Origin: Acinetobacter sp. ANC 4173
Lineage (GTDB): Bacteria > Pseudomonadota > Gammaproteobacteria > Pseudomonadales > Moraxellaceae
DNA: 64,000 nt
Assembly: GCF_004331255.1 (NCBI RefSeq)
Contig: NZ_SJOF01000002.1
Coordinates: 400,100 to 464,099 of the forward strand
Direction of reading: 5' to 3'
The translations under genes were made by a program, and so were the position numbers. Shown piece by piece: positions 38,181-46,356 of this stretch. The stretch's first letter is position 1. Each line of letters starts with the position of its first letter. The notes beneath the pieces are model-generated. The model did not search any database. It had not been told where the DNA came from and saw nothing but the letters and a program-made list of their open reading frames with translations.

Positions 38181-38750
38181 TTACTCAAGATTGGTTTTAT
38201 CTTGAGTCTGGTATTTGTGTTGTAATTGTTGATAAAGCACGCTTTGCTTGAAGTTTTGTAAAAAGGCAATCGTGCCTTGTGGAAAAGTATCTTCCCAAAT
38301 CTCCCCACGATAATAAGCTTCGCGCATCGGTGTTGCAGACATCGCACCTTCTAAACTATCAATTTCAACCATTTCCCATTCTGGAAAAAGTTCTAAATAA
38401 TAAGAAGATTCATCTTTAAAATGCCCAATCAACCCCACTTTATGTTCAGGCTGTACTACATCTGCAACTAAAGTTTTGACCAAATTGACCCATTTTTTAT
38501 CATTATAAACATCGACAACATGTACAAAATGAATACGTGCAGCATCTTCCACAGAGAAATTCGACAAAATCATCTGTTCGCGTTCTTGAGCGGTAAATGG
38601 GTTTTTAATATTCCGTTCCATCTGTGCCGAACCCAATGCCAAAATAACATGGTCGCTGAGTTCCAACGCAATTTGAATGGTTCGCATATGTGCCAAATGA
38701 AAGGGCTGAAAACGACCAATAAATACCAGATAATCAAATGTATGTTTCAT
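38181..38750 (-). CDS. nadM: NadM-type nicotinamide-nucleotide adenylyltransferase
   Basis: Predicted to join NMN (or nicotinate mononucleotide) with ATP to give NAD. 189 residues. The nucleotidyl transferase motif FIGRFQPFHLAHMRTIQ is at residue 10 and GAMSATPMREAYYRG carries the second ATP motif. KNPFTAQEREQMI resembles the NadM-Nudix proteins, but the Nudix domain is absent. The partner nadV is not in the window, so a role in nicotinamide salvage is inferred from family knowledge. Confidence 0.85.
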   Translation of the reverse strand: MKHTFDYLVFIGRFQPFHLAHMRTIQIALELSDHVILALGSAQMERNIKNPFTAQEREQMILSNFSVEDAARIHFVHVVDVYNDKKWVNLVKTLVADVVQPEHKVGLIGHFKDESSYYLELFPEWEMVEIDSLEGAMSATPMREAYYRGEIWEDTFPQGTIAFLQNFKQSVLYQQLQHKYQTQDKTNLE

Positions 38751-38854
38751 AGAGAATGAACTTTTTTATGAACTCATCAGTAGCAGCGTTATTGTTTAAG
38801 ATACGACATAATGGCTCATAAAATTTAACTAAATTTTAAAGCAAGGATAGTACG

Positions 38855-39655
38855 ATGACGCTCAGTTGTATTCAACAACCACATGAACATTTAAATGCAA
38901 ATTTAGACAACGGTATTTTGACGTTAGCCATTAACCGACCAAAAGCAAAAAATGCCTTGTACGGTGAATTGTATTTATGGATTGCTCAAGCCCTAGATGA
39001 AGCGGATCAATCTAAAGATGTACGCGTAGTGATTTTACGGGGTGAAGATGCCGATTTCACTGCGGGAAATGATATGCAAGACTTTATGCAATTCATTCAA
39101 TCCCCACTACAAGGCAAATCTGGCGATGCACCTCCTTTTGTCGTGTTAAAAGCGGCGGCACGTTTTTCTAAACCTTTAATTGCTGCGGTTCGCGGCGTGG
39201 CCATTGGCATTGGGGTTACTATTTTGCTGCATGCTGACCTTGTGTATAGCGACCAAACGGCCTTGTTCCAAATTCCGTTTGTGAGCCTTGGACTTTCACC
39301 AGAAGGTGCAGCCAGCCAATTACTGATTCAACAAGCGGGTTACCACAAAGCGGCTGAATTGTTGTTTACTGCCCAGAAATTTAACAGTGAAAAAGCTGTT
39401 GCTGCGGGTCTAGTCAACAGCATTGAAGAAAATGTCTACGCAGCCGCACTCAAACAAGCGCAAATTTTAGCGGCATTGCCATTGGCATCTTTACGTCAAA
39501 CCAAAGCACTCATGAAACATAACCTCGATAGCATCGTGGACTGTATTGACCATGAGGCTGAGATTTTCATGAAACGGGTATCTTCACCAGAAATGGCTGA
39601 AGCGGTTGCTGCATTTATGCAAAAACGTAAACCTGATTTTGCTCAATTTAACTAA
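38855..39655 (+). CDS. Enoyl-CoA hydratase/isomerase family protein
   Basis: 266 residues of the crotonase fold. INRPKAKNALYGELYLWIAQALDEA, RGEDADFTAGNDMQDF (oxyanion-hole segment) and AVRGVAIGIGVTILLHADLVY are visible. The Glu residues of true hydratases are not both obvious, so an isomerase or a different acyl-CoA enzyme is also possible. Monocistronic: ends at the terminator at 39665. Confidence 0.88.
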   Translation: MTLSCIQQPHEHLNANLDNGILTLAINRPKAKNALYGELYLWIAQALDEADQSKDVRVVILRGEDADFTAGNDMQDFMQFIQSPLQGKSGDAPPFVVLKAAARFSKPLIAAVRGVAIGIGVTILLHADLVYSDQTALFQIPFVSLGLSPEGAASQLLIQQAGYHKAAELLFTAQKFNSEKAVAAGLVNSIEENVYAAALKQAQILAALPLASLRQTKALMKHNLDSIVDCIDHEAEIFMKRVSSPEMAEAVAAFMQKRKPDFAQFN

Positions 39656-39664
39656 TTGAGCCTC

Positions 39665-39692
39665 AAAAGGGGCATTATGCCCCTTTTGTTTT
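39665..39692 (+). terminator. Intrinsic terminator
   Basis: AAAAGGGGCA, loop TTA, TGCCCCTTTT then GTTTT. Ends the enoyl-CoA hydratase gene. Confidence 0.93.
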
Positions 39693-39769
39693 AGCTCACC
39701 CAAATACAACACCTGCTAGACAGCACCCGATATATTCTAAAACAACAACTTTCAAAATTTATAAATCCC

Positions 39770-40552
39770 ATGACAGATACCAATCAACCAAACTTCATCA
39801 CAGATGACTCAGGCAAATCTCGTTACTACGAGCCTGCCCCGCAAGATATTGATGTTGCTAATTTCCGTAAAGTGATTGAAAGCCGTCGTTCAGTACGTAA
39901 ATTTACTGATCGTACAATTCCTAGCGACGTTTTGGATGCCTGTTTAGATTTAGCGCTGCTCGCACCCAACTCATCCAATTTACAACCGTGGACTTTTTAT
40001 GTCGTACAAAGCCCGAGCAAGAAAAAGCAATTGGTAAAAGCCTGCCTAAACCAATTGGCAGCAAAAACCGCGGCTGAACTGATTGTATGTATTGCACGTA
40101 CGGACCGTTTGGATGATATGGCAAAACGCAACATCAGTGAATTTCCGTTCCCCGAAACGCCACCCGCGGTACAAAAATATTATCGAGTCATTCCCTACAA
40201 CTACAAAACAGGCTATTTCAACGCTTTAGGCAATGTTAAAAAAGTCGCTTTTAAGTTGGTACGAACCTTTGATAAGCAACTGCCCGTCACGGCTTTTAAT
40301 GCGGCCGATGCCAAATTATGGGCAAGCAAAACCACTGCGCTGGCGTGTGAAAATCTAGTTTTGGCTTTGCGTGCCTATGGTTTTGATAGCTGCATGATGG
40401 AAGGTTTTGATGAGCCAATGGTTCGAAAAATCTTAAAACTGAATGACCAGCAATATCCTGTCATGGTCATTGCAGCAGGCGAACGTGCGAAAGACGGCGT
40501 GTTTTTCCCACAATATCGTTTTGATCGTGAGTTATTTATTCAGAAGGTTTAA
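39770..40552 (+). CDS. Nitroreductase-family FMN oxidoreductase
   Basis: 260 residues. The family start FRKVIESRRSVRKFTDRTIP binds FMN phosphate with its arginines; LALLAPNSSNLQPWTFYVV and ENLVLALRAYGFDSCMMEGFDE follow. It would reduce nitroaromatics, quinones or an unknown natural substrate with NAD(P)H. Predicted cytosolic. No regulator neighbours it. Confidence 0.92.
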   Translation: MTDTNQPNFITDDSGKSRYYEPAPQDIDVANFRKVIESRRSVRKFTDRTIPSDVLDACLDLALLAPNSSNLQPWTFYVVQSPSKKKQLVKACLNQLAAKTAAELIVCIARTDRLDDMAKRNISEFPFPETPPAVQKYYRVIPYNYKTGYFNALGNVKKVAFKLVRTFDKQLPVTAFNAADAKLWASKTTALACENLVLALRAYGFDSCMMEGFDEPMVRKILKLNDQQYPVMVIAAGERAKDGVFFPQYRFDRELFIQKV

Positions 40553-40840
40553 TTTTAAACTCAATTTAATTGATCACAAAAGTTGGATACACGTTCACGT
40601 CATCAGCAACTGTTCGAGGCAAGATCAATATGTTTCGTATAGTTTCTGCGATCGACGACATCAAATCATCATTTTTGCCGAGTTTTGCTGATGACAATGG
40701 TTTTGCCTACTTTTCCCGAAAGAAAAGTAGGTCGAACCAGAACAAGATTGAAATATATTTCAATTGCAGTGCAAGATGAAATAGGTCGAACCCGAAATTA
40801 CAACATCAACATTAAAGATACTACTAAGCTTTCTTTCATA
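40553..40840. other. Intergenic region with decayed or repeated sequence
   Basis: 288 bases without a supported gene. AGGTCGAACCAGAA (about 40727) and AGGTCGAACCCGAA (about 40783) are near-identical 14-mers 56 bases apart; between them CCTACTTTTCCCGAAAGAAAAGTAGG is an inverted repeat. A 69-codon open frame at 40570 has no family resemblance or ribosome site. It looks like a remnant of a dispersed repeat. Confidence 0.4.
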
Positions 40841-41152
40841 TTAAATATCTAGTATTTGAATAAACTCAAAAGCTGGTTCTTCATAAGGATGACTGGTTTT
40901 AAGCGCGCGAGCCACTGCTTTGGCATGGGTTTCTGGCACAATCGTTTCTACTCGCCATTCAGGCACTTGTTCTAAACGATTCAACTCACCAATGAATGGA
41001 TTTGCTCCCTGTACAGGCTTAAACTGTCCCATACCCAGAACTTGCCATGCACAGTGTTCATAATGACCAATTCCCCCAGCCCCTGCTGAAAAAATGGCTT
41101 GTTTAGTCGACTCTAGGTGACTCTCTGGAACGTAGTAAATTAATTTCAGCAT
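40841..41152 (-). CDS. YqfO/NIF3-C-terminal-like (CutA-fold) protein
   Basis: 103 residues from the ATG at 41152, preceded by AAGGGA. The pattern KLIYYVPESHLESTKQAIFSAGAGGIGHYEHCAW, GMGQFKPVQGANPFIG and TSHPYEEPAFEF matches the stand-alone version of the domain inserted in NIF3/YqfO metal proteins. The His and Glu residues could bind metal. Function is not established. Confidence 0.88.
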   Translation of the reverse strand: MLKLIYYVPESHLESTKQAIFSAGAGGIGHYEHCAWQVLGMGQFKPVQGANPFIGELNRLEQVPEWRVETIVPETHAKAVARALKTSHPYEEPAFEFIQILDI

Positions 41153-41358
41153 GAGTTCCCTTTTTTCAAATTTATGAATGTGCATATTGTTGAATGATTA
41201 CTTCTTAAAACACAAGTGACCACTCTTACTTCGCAAACCATACGGTTTTCTAACATCAAATTAAAAATAACATTGCATACCTTAGAATCAAACTTCAGTA
41301 AAAATAAGTATTTTGATGTTTAATCCACATTTTCAATAAAGTATATTTATTTATTAAA

Positions 41359-41373
41359 TAATAATTGTTATCA
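41359..41373 (+). promoter_or_regulatory. Fur box upstream of the DUF3649-PepSY-DUF3325 cassette
   Basis: TAATAATTGTTATCA matches the core 7-1-7 Fur consensus TGATAATNATTATCA at 12 of 14 specified positions. It lies 37 bases before the ATG at 41410, so Fur with iron should repress the cassette. Predicted from sequence only. Confidence 0.72.
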
Positions 41374-41409
41374 TTTGCATTAATATTTAATAAACTTATT
41401 CCTGCTCTC

Positions 41410-41760
41410 ATGAATAATTCAAGTGCGCCAGACCAGCTGATAGCAACCCCCTCACTTAAAATCAAATCCAAAGTACCGACTGATTCGACGCTGTTCAAAT
41501 ATCGTTGTGTGGTGTTTTATCGCTTTATTTTAGCCATTTTCGGTGGCTATCTACTTTCAGCCCTGACCGCAATTGTTATTGCGAAAGCATTTATTGACTA
41601 TCGAGCTAGTGCTGCAATCGCAGCAACGCTATTGGCTTTTAGCATTCATTGCGCAGCTTTTATTTGGGTATTTATGGTGCATAAAACGTTCAAAGCCAGC
41701 CTTGGCATTTTTATTCCATGCCTCGTTCTTTCGCTAACTTCGCAATTTTTAGGGACTTGA
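41410..41760 (+). CDS. DUF3649 membrane protein
   Basis: 116 residues with three predicted membrane segments (FYRFILAIFGGYLLSALTAIVIA, AAIAATLLAFSIHCAAFIWVF and ASLGIFIPCLVLSL). DUF3649 proteins precede PepSY proteins in siderophore-linked loci. The TGA at 41758-41760 is one base before the ATG of the next gene. The start at 41410 lies just after a Fur box. Confidence 0.88.
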   Translation: MNNSSAPDQLIATPSLKIKSKVPTDSTLFKYRCVVFYRFILAIFGGYLLSALTAIVIAKAFIDYRASAAIAATLLAFSIHCAAFIWVFMVHKTFKASLGIFIPCLVLSLTSQFLGT

Positions 41761-41761
41761 T

Positions 41762-43555
41762 ATGCGTCCAGATGACAAAGTTGAAGGCCCTCGTCAGTCC
41801 ATGTCGTGGTTACACACATGGGCAAGTCTGATTTTAGGCTGGCTGCTATATGCAATTTTTGTAACAGGCACGCTCAGTTTTTTCCAGAACGAAATTACCG
41901 TGTGGATGAAGCCAGAACTACACCAATCTGTCGCCAATAATACCCAAATCCAACAAACTCAAATTGCGTTAAATTATCTGCAAAAGAACCATCCTCATGC
42001 AGGCAGTTGGATGATTACTCTGCCAAATTCTCGTCAAACCACCACTGAAATTATGGTTCGTAAACAAGGCGAAGATCCGCGTGCTCGACGTGGTGGTGAA
42101 CGTATCAGTTTAGACAGCCAAACTGGAGAAGTTTTACAGGCACGTGATACGCGTGGTGGCAGTTTTCTCTATCGTTTCCATTTTGAACTGTACGGATTAC
42201 CACGACTTTGGACTCGTTGGTTAGTAGGATTAGCCACCATGCTCATGCTGGTTGCAATTGTGAGTGGCATTATTACTCACAAAAAAATCTTCAAAGACTT
42301 TTTTACTTTCCGTTCGGGCAAGGGTCAACGTTCTTGGTTAGATGCGCATAATGCGACCGCAGTCTTCGCACTTCCCTTTCATATTATGATTAGCTTGAGT
42401 GGTTTATTACTGCTCATGTTCATGTTTATGCCTTGGGGAATTAATCAAGTTTATGCAGATCGTCAAGAATTTCTCAAAGATTTACGTCCACAGACCAATA
42501 CTCAACCATCTAAGCCTCCATCAGAATTACGTGGCTCAGAGCATTCCACAGCAAATACTGAAATGCAACAACATGCTCGGACGTCCTCAAGTACGACTGA
42601 AAATCTAGAGAAAACTCAACTACGTTCGCGTGAACATGCTTCTGGACAGACTGGACGACAAGGACGTGACGAGCATGGACGTCATAAAAGAGAGGTAAAA
42701 CCTCAAGCGGCACCTCTGGCTGATCTCACTCCAATGCTGAACTATGCAACATCGCAGTGGCAAAACAATCCCATTGGTTCAATTCAAATTATTGCCCCAA
42801 ATACCACGGCGGCGAATGTCGAAATTAAAGCACTGTATGCAGAAAGTGTCATTGCACGAAATATCATGCCCACGTTTACCTTTAATGGAATGACTGGTAT
42901 CAACACGACAGAGCAGAATTCACCTTATCGGACTTCAGTTCCAATGGGCATTTATAATGTCGTGACTGTGTTACATGAAGCACGTGGCCTAGATTTAACA
43001 CTACGTTGGTTATTATTCAGTTCGGGAATTCTGGGCACTTTAATGGTCGCAACAGGGCTTATTTTATGGTGTGTCAAACGTGCTCCACAACAACAAAAAC
43101 AAGGTTATAAATCTTTTGGTTATCGCTTAGTTGAAGTCACCAATATTACGGCGATTATTGGTTTACCTTTGGCTTGTGCAGGTTATTTTTATGCAAACCG
43201 ATTATTACCAGTGCAACTCGAAACACGTTTAGATTGGGAAATTAATATTTTCTTGATTACATGGTTATGTTGCCTCATTTATGTCATTTTCCGCACGCAT
43301 CGTCAGGCTTGGTTGGAATTACTCGGGTTCGCGACCATCATGTTTGCTTTGCTGCCTGTTTTGAATGCACTGACAGGTGGTCACCCATTATGGCTCAGTA
43401 TTGCAGAAGGACAATGGATGATTGCCAGCTTCGACCTCATGGCATGGGCTTTGGCATTCCTCTTTGGTATGGCTTATCTTAAAGTCAAAAATCATAAAGG
43501 TTTAACTGCCAAAAAAACCAAAGCAACTCCTCGACCACAGGAGCTAACACCATGA
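41762..43555 (+). CDS. PepSY-associated transmembrane protein
   Basis: 597 residues with about five to seven membrane segments (for example LILGWLLYAIFVTGTLSFF at 22-40 and LVGLATMLMLVAIVSGIITH around 155). The PepSY-TM family includes proteins thought to reduce or release iron from siderophores at the inner membrane; that role is inferred. Between about residues 235 and 320 there is an unusually long polar linker rich in Ser, Thr, Gln, Arg and His, which I would not expect in most relatives. Its last codons overlap the start of the next gene (ATGATG at 43552). Confidence 0.9.
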   Translation: MRPDDKVEGPRQSMSWLHTWASLILGWLLYAIFVTGTLSFFQNEITVWMKPELHQSVANNTQIQQTQIALNYLQKNHPHAGSWMITLPNSRQTTTEIMVRKQGEDPRARRGGERISLDSQTGEVLQARDTRGGSFLYRFHFELYGLPRLWTRWLVGLATMLMLVAIVSGIITHKKIFKDFFTFRSGKGQRSWLDAHNATAVFALPFHIMISLSGLLLLMFMFMPWGINQVYADRQEFLKDLRPQTNTQPSKPPSELRGSEHSTANTEMQQHARTSSSTTENLEKTQLRSREHASGQTGRQGRDEHGRHKREVKPQAAPLADLTPMLNYATSQWQNNPIGSIQIIAPNTTAANVEIKALYAESVIARNIMPTFTFNGMTGINTTEQNSPYRTSVPMGIYNVVTVLHEARGLDLTLRWLLFSSGILGTLMVATGLILWCVKRAPQQQKQGYKSFGYRLVEVTNITAIIGLPLACAGYFYANRLLPVQLETRLDWEINIFLITWLCCLIYVIFRTHRQAWLELLGFATIMFALLPVLNALTGGHPLWLSIAEGQWMIASFDLMAWALAFLFGMAYLKVKNHKGLTAKKTKATPRPQELTP

Positions 43556-43890
43556 TGTTCTTTTTATTGATTTGCTCATTATGTAGTTTAGCCTTTATTG
43601 CCTTCGCCAGCTCGATGTCGAAACATCAAAAACAGATTTTTGGCAATGAACTCAACGCCAAACAAACCCGCTACGCCACAATCATAGGATGGCTACTATT
43701 CGCCCTCAGTCTAGTGATATGTATCCTGTCAGGAAAACTCAGCAATATGCTCAGTTTCTGGGTGGGTGTCCTCAGTTTTGCGGCTTTATTTGTTGGTGTA
43801 TCTTTGAGTTATTTTGAGCAGAAAATCAAAGCCTTTACACTTGCTCTTTGTATTCTCAGTTTCATGAGTGCAACGATGCTGTGGTTTTAA
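43552..43890 (+). CDS. DUF3325 membrane protein
   Basis: 112 residues with four hydrophobic segments (FLLICSLCSLAFIAFA, YATIIGWLLFALSLVICIL, LSFWVGVLSFAALFVGVSL and FTLALCILSFMSATMLWF). It overlaps the PepSY gene by 4 bases and completes the three-gene cassette under the Fur box. No function known beyond this recurrent linkage to iron uptake. Confidence 0.88.
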   Translation: MMFFLLICSLCSLAFIAFASSMSKHQKQIFGNELNAKQTRYATIIGWLLFALSLVICILSGKLSNMLSFWVGVLSFAALFVGVSLSYFEQKIKAFTLALCILSFMSATMLWF

Positions 43891-43928
43891 TGCTGCACTT
43901 CGCCAAGGCTTTTAGGCTATAATCACTG

Positions 43929-43953
43929 AGCCAATCTTCGGATTGGCTTTTTT
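43929..43953 (+). terminator. Intrinsic terminator
   Basis: AGCCAATC, tetraloop TTCG, GATTGGCT then TTTTT. Ends the DUF3325 cassette, 38 bases after its stop. Confidence 0.92.
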
Positions 43954-43976
43954 AATTGACTGCCTTTGGAATTTCT

Positions 43977-44489
43977 ATGTCTCAACTTCCTTCTATTTCA
44001 GCAGAACTGATTAATCGTGCAATTGCTGGTAATGCAGCAGCACAGTTCGAGGTTGCCACTTTATACATGGAAAGTGAAGATGAACAGCACATTGAACTTG
44101 CCGAAGAATGGGCGCTGAAAGCGGCTGCAAATGGTAATGTCGAAGCCATGTACTGGCTGGGTGAAGGCTATACCGTTTATGCAAAAGAACTGCTAGAAGA
44201 AGATCCAGAAGAAGCAAAATATTATTTTGAACAAGCCTACCATTGGCTCAAGCAAGCCAGTAGCGTCAAACATGCGGCTTCTATTTTAGAACTGGCAGGT
44301 TTCTACCGTCGTGGCGATGTGGTCGAAAAAGATGTTGCCAAATCTGTAGCCTTAGTACAACAAGCCGCAGAGCTGGGTGAAGTACAAGCCATGCGCGACT
44401 TGGCTTGTATTTATGCACATGGTTTAGGCATTGAAATTGATGAAGCCAAAGCAGATGAATGGAACGACAAAGCGCAACAATCTAGTTAA
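43977..44489 (+). CDS. Sel1-repeat (TPR-like) protein
   Basis: 170 residues from the ATG at 43977; a TTG 21 bases upstream overlaps the T tract of the preceding terminator and is rejected. At least three Sel1-like repeats: GNAAAQFEVATLYME, GNVEAMYWLGEGYTV and GEVQAMRDLACIYAHGLGIEIDEAKADEW. No signal peptide, so probably cytosolic. Such repeats mediate protein contacts. Partners unknown. Confidence 0.88.
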   Translation: MSQLPSISAELINRAIAGNAAAQFEVATLYMESEDEQHIELAEEWALKAAANGNVEAMYWLGEGYTVYAKELLEEDPEEAKYYFEQAYHWLKQASSVKHAASILELAGFYRRGDVVEKDVAKSVALVQQAAELGEVQAMRDLACIYAHGLGIEIDEAKADEWNDKAQQSS

Positions 44490-44503
44490 GCTCAAGTAAT
44501 AAA

Positions 44504-44541
44504 AAAACAGAAACTCTTTTTGAAACGGGTTTCTGTTTTAA
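44504..44541. terminator. Bidirectional terminator
   Basis: AAAACAGAAAC and GTTTCTGTTTT pair over a 14-base loop between convergent genes, with A and T tracts on both sides. Confidence 0.85.
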
Positions 44542-44551
44542 TACCCTCTAT

Positions 44552-45508
44552 TTACGAGTGGACATGAACAAAAATAAGGTCTAAATCGCGTTTTGGTAGA
44601 AAATTCTTTTTCCTCATTTCAAAACGTGTTGAGCTAATTTTTTTGACTTCTCCGTCCCAACAAAATGACACCAACTCCCCTGCATCTCGCTCTACAGTCA
44701 GTTTAAAATCGGCTATCGGTTTTGCCCAGTTTGCCCCTGTTGTTAAAATATAACTTAATGCTTGATAGGGCGCGTGCTGTGCCTTGGCTTTGGCGAGTCC
44801 CGCTTTAAAGTGCTGATCCATACAGTAGGTTTTTTCATCTTCTTCTGGATAAAGTGACACTGAACCACCTACCAATGGTGCATATTGATGCTGAATACGC
44901 GTAGTACTGTTGGCTTTAAAATTTTGCTGCCAACTATAAATAACCTGCGCTTCCCAATAGATTTCATCACCAGCTTGATAAGGTTTTAACAATTGCTGCA
45001 CTTGAGGTTCTTTACAGGCAAGCATCCGACCACTGTAATCAACGTCTTGCTGCATACTCCACGGATACAGCAAATCATGTTCAGTAAATCCACATTTCTT
45101 TAAAGCACTGGTCACATCAATAGGGTCAGTTTCCCAATTCACTTCACCTTGCTTGGTCAGCGTTGGTAAAAAAGCCCGTACATGCTGCTGTGGTTGAATG
45201 CTCTTGTCATTCGCTTGTATTTTAAAACTTTGCAGCAAATGTTCAGTATTCGCAAAATCGCTTTCACGTGAACTTCCGACACGAGGTAAAGGAAATAAGA
45301 CTGTTTCTTGAATATCTTGATCTGTCAGATTCTTAAATTGATAATCCACGCGAATCTGCTTTTTACTCACAAATAAATCTTCACTTTGCATGGAGATTTT
45401 AGGATTTTTCAGATATTGCACACCGCCTGTCGCCACAAAGCCTGTACTGTCATTGGCATTGACCCAACTGCACAGACACAAGAGTCCTAAACCATAACCC
45501 CATTTCAT
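44552..45508 (-). CDS. DUF4424-family exported protein
   Basis: 318 residues from the ATG at 45508 (AAGG 9 bases upstream); the ATG at 45517 directly abuts that ribosome site. Signal peptide GYGLGLLCLCSWVNA ends near residue 19. The mature protein begins STGFVATGGVQYLKNPKISMQSEDLFVS and includes VDYQFKNLTDQDIQETVLFPLP, a DUF4424-type pattern with an immunoglobulin-like beta fold. Predicted periplasmic; function unknown. Confidence 0.85.
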   Translation of the reverse strand: MKWGYGLGLLCLCSWVNANDSTGFVATGGVQYLKNPKISMQSEDLFVSKKQIRVDYQFKNLTDQDIQETVLFPLPRVGSSRESDFANTEHLLQSFKIQANDKSIQPQQHVRAFLPTLTKQGEVNWETDPIDVTSALKKCGFTEHDLLYPWSMQQDVDYSGRMLACKEPQVQQLLKPYQAGDEIYWEAQVIYSWQQNFKANSTTRIQHQYAPLVGGSVSLYPEEDEKTYCMDQHFKAGLAKAKAQHAPYQALSYILTTGANWAKPIADFKLTVERDAGELVSFCWDGEVKKISSTRFEMRKKNFLPKRDLDLIFVHVHS

Positions 45509-45675
45509 CTTATTCATCCTTCTTCTGTTTTAGTTCTTTAATACTTTATTAGTAAGCCAATAATTGATCATCAGATCAATCTTACGCTTCACCCTTGATA
45601 TTCAACTCTACTCAACAGCATGACTTTATCCATTCTAGATCTTAACAAAATAGATAAAGTCAAAGTTCGAATCAT

Positions 45676-46215
45676 TTAGTTCAGCGTAGTCGATTGAAGT
45701 TTCACCTCATGATCATCAATCACCATCGCTTGTCGGCAAATACCTTCTGCTTGACGTTGCTGTTCAAACACTAAGGCTGGCATGGGTTCAAAATTATCAA
45801 AGAAGCAAATTTCCTGATCATCGATTGAATATACCAAGGACTGGTTGCCCACTTCATCTAATGTGTCATAGTAGACAATCACCATTTTACCCTGCTCAAT
45901 CTGGGACTGGATCTGGGTATAGCTTAGCGCAGGCTCAATCGGGATACGTAAAGCTTTCGCTTCGGCATAACTTTGTCGTTCGGTTCGGTCAATATTCGGA
46001 TCGGGGTCTGTATGAAAAGAGACCTTAAATCCAATCTTCTTTAAAGCAACCGCTAGTGCAATGGTAAACGTGCCATCTTGACGATCATGTCGGCATAACT
46101 TGATCAATTCATTCATATCGACATGTGTACCATGATGCTGTAACAACATCCAAACGGCAAATACGCCACAATTCGCTTCTAGATTCAGCAAAGAATCTGG
46201 AATATTTAAGGCCAT
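45676..46215 (-). CDS. C39-peptidase-like protein with degenerate active site
   Basis: 179 residues. ANCGVFAVWMLLQHHG (Cys16) matches the nucleophile region of C39/papain-like peptidases, followed by LIKLCRHDRQDGTFTIALAVALKKIGF. In the later strand, where active enzymes have a His (GHFVVL-type), this protein reads GNQSLVYSIDD, and the usual Gln before Cys is Leu. It may be an inactive homologue used for binding. No signal peptide and no transporter gene nearby. A 10-bp inverted repeat TGACTTTATC...GATAAAGTCA at 45621-45662 lies downstream. Confidence 0.8.
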   Translation of the reverse strand: MALNIPDSLLNLEANCGVFAVWMLLQHHGTHVDMNELIKLCRHDRQDGTFTIALAVALKKIGFKVSFHTDPDPNIDRTERQSYAEAKALRIPIEPALSYTQIQSQIEQGKMVIVYYDTLDEVGNQSLVYSIDDQEICFFDNFEPMPALVFEQQRQAEGICRQAMVIDDHEVKLQSTTLN

Positions 46216-46356
46216 TGGCTTACTTCCAAGAATTAATTAAGCGGATAATAAACAAAATGAAATTGATACGACATAGGATTATTATTTTGATTTTTTAATA
46301 ATGACCATATTTTCAGATATATTAAAGATAGATAATCAAATTTCAGTAAATTAGAT

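Noticed and set aside
40570..40779. 69-codon frame as a small protein
   Set aside because: No ribosome site, no family resemblance, and it spans repeat-like sequence.
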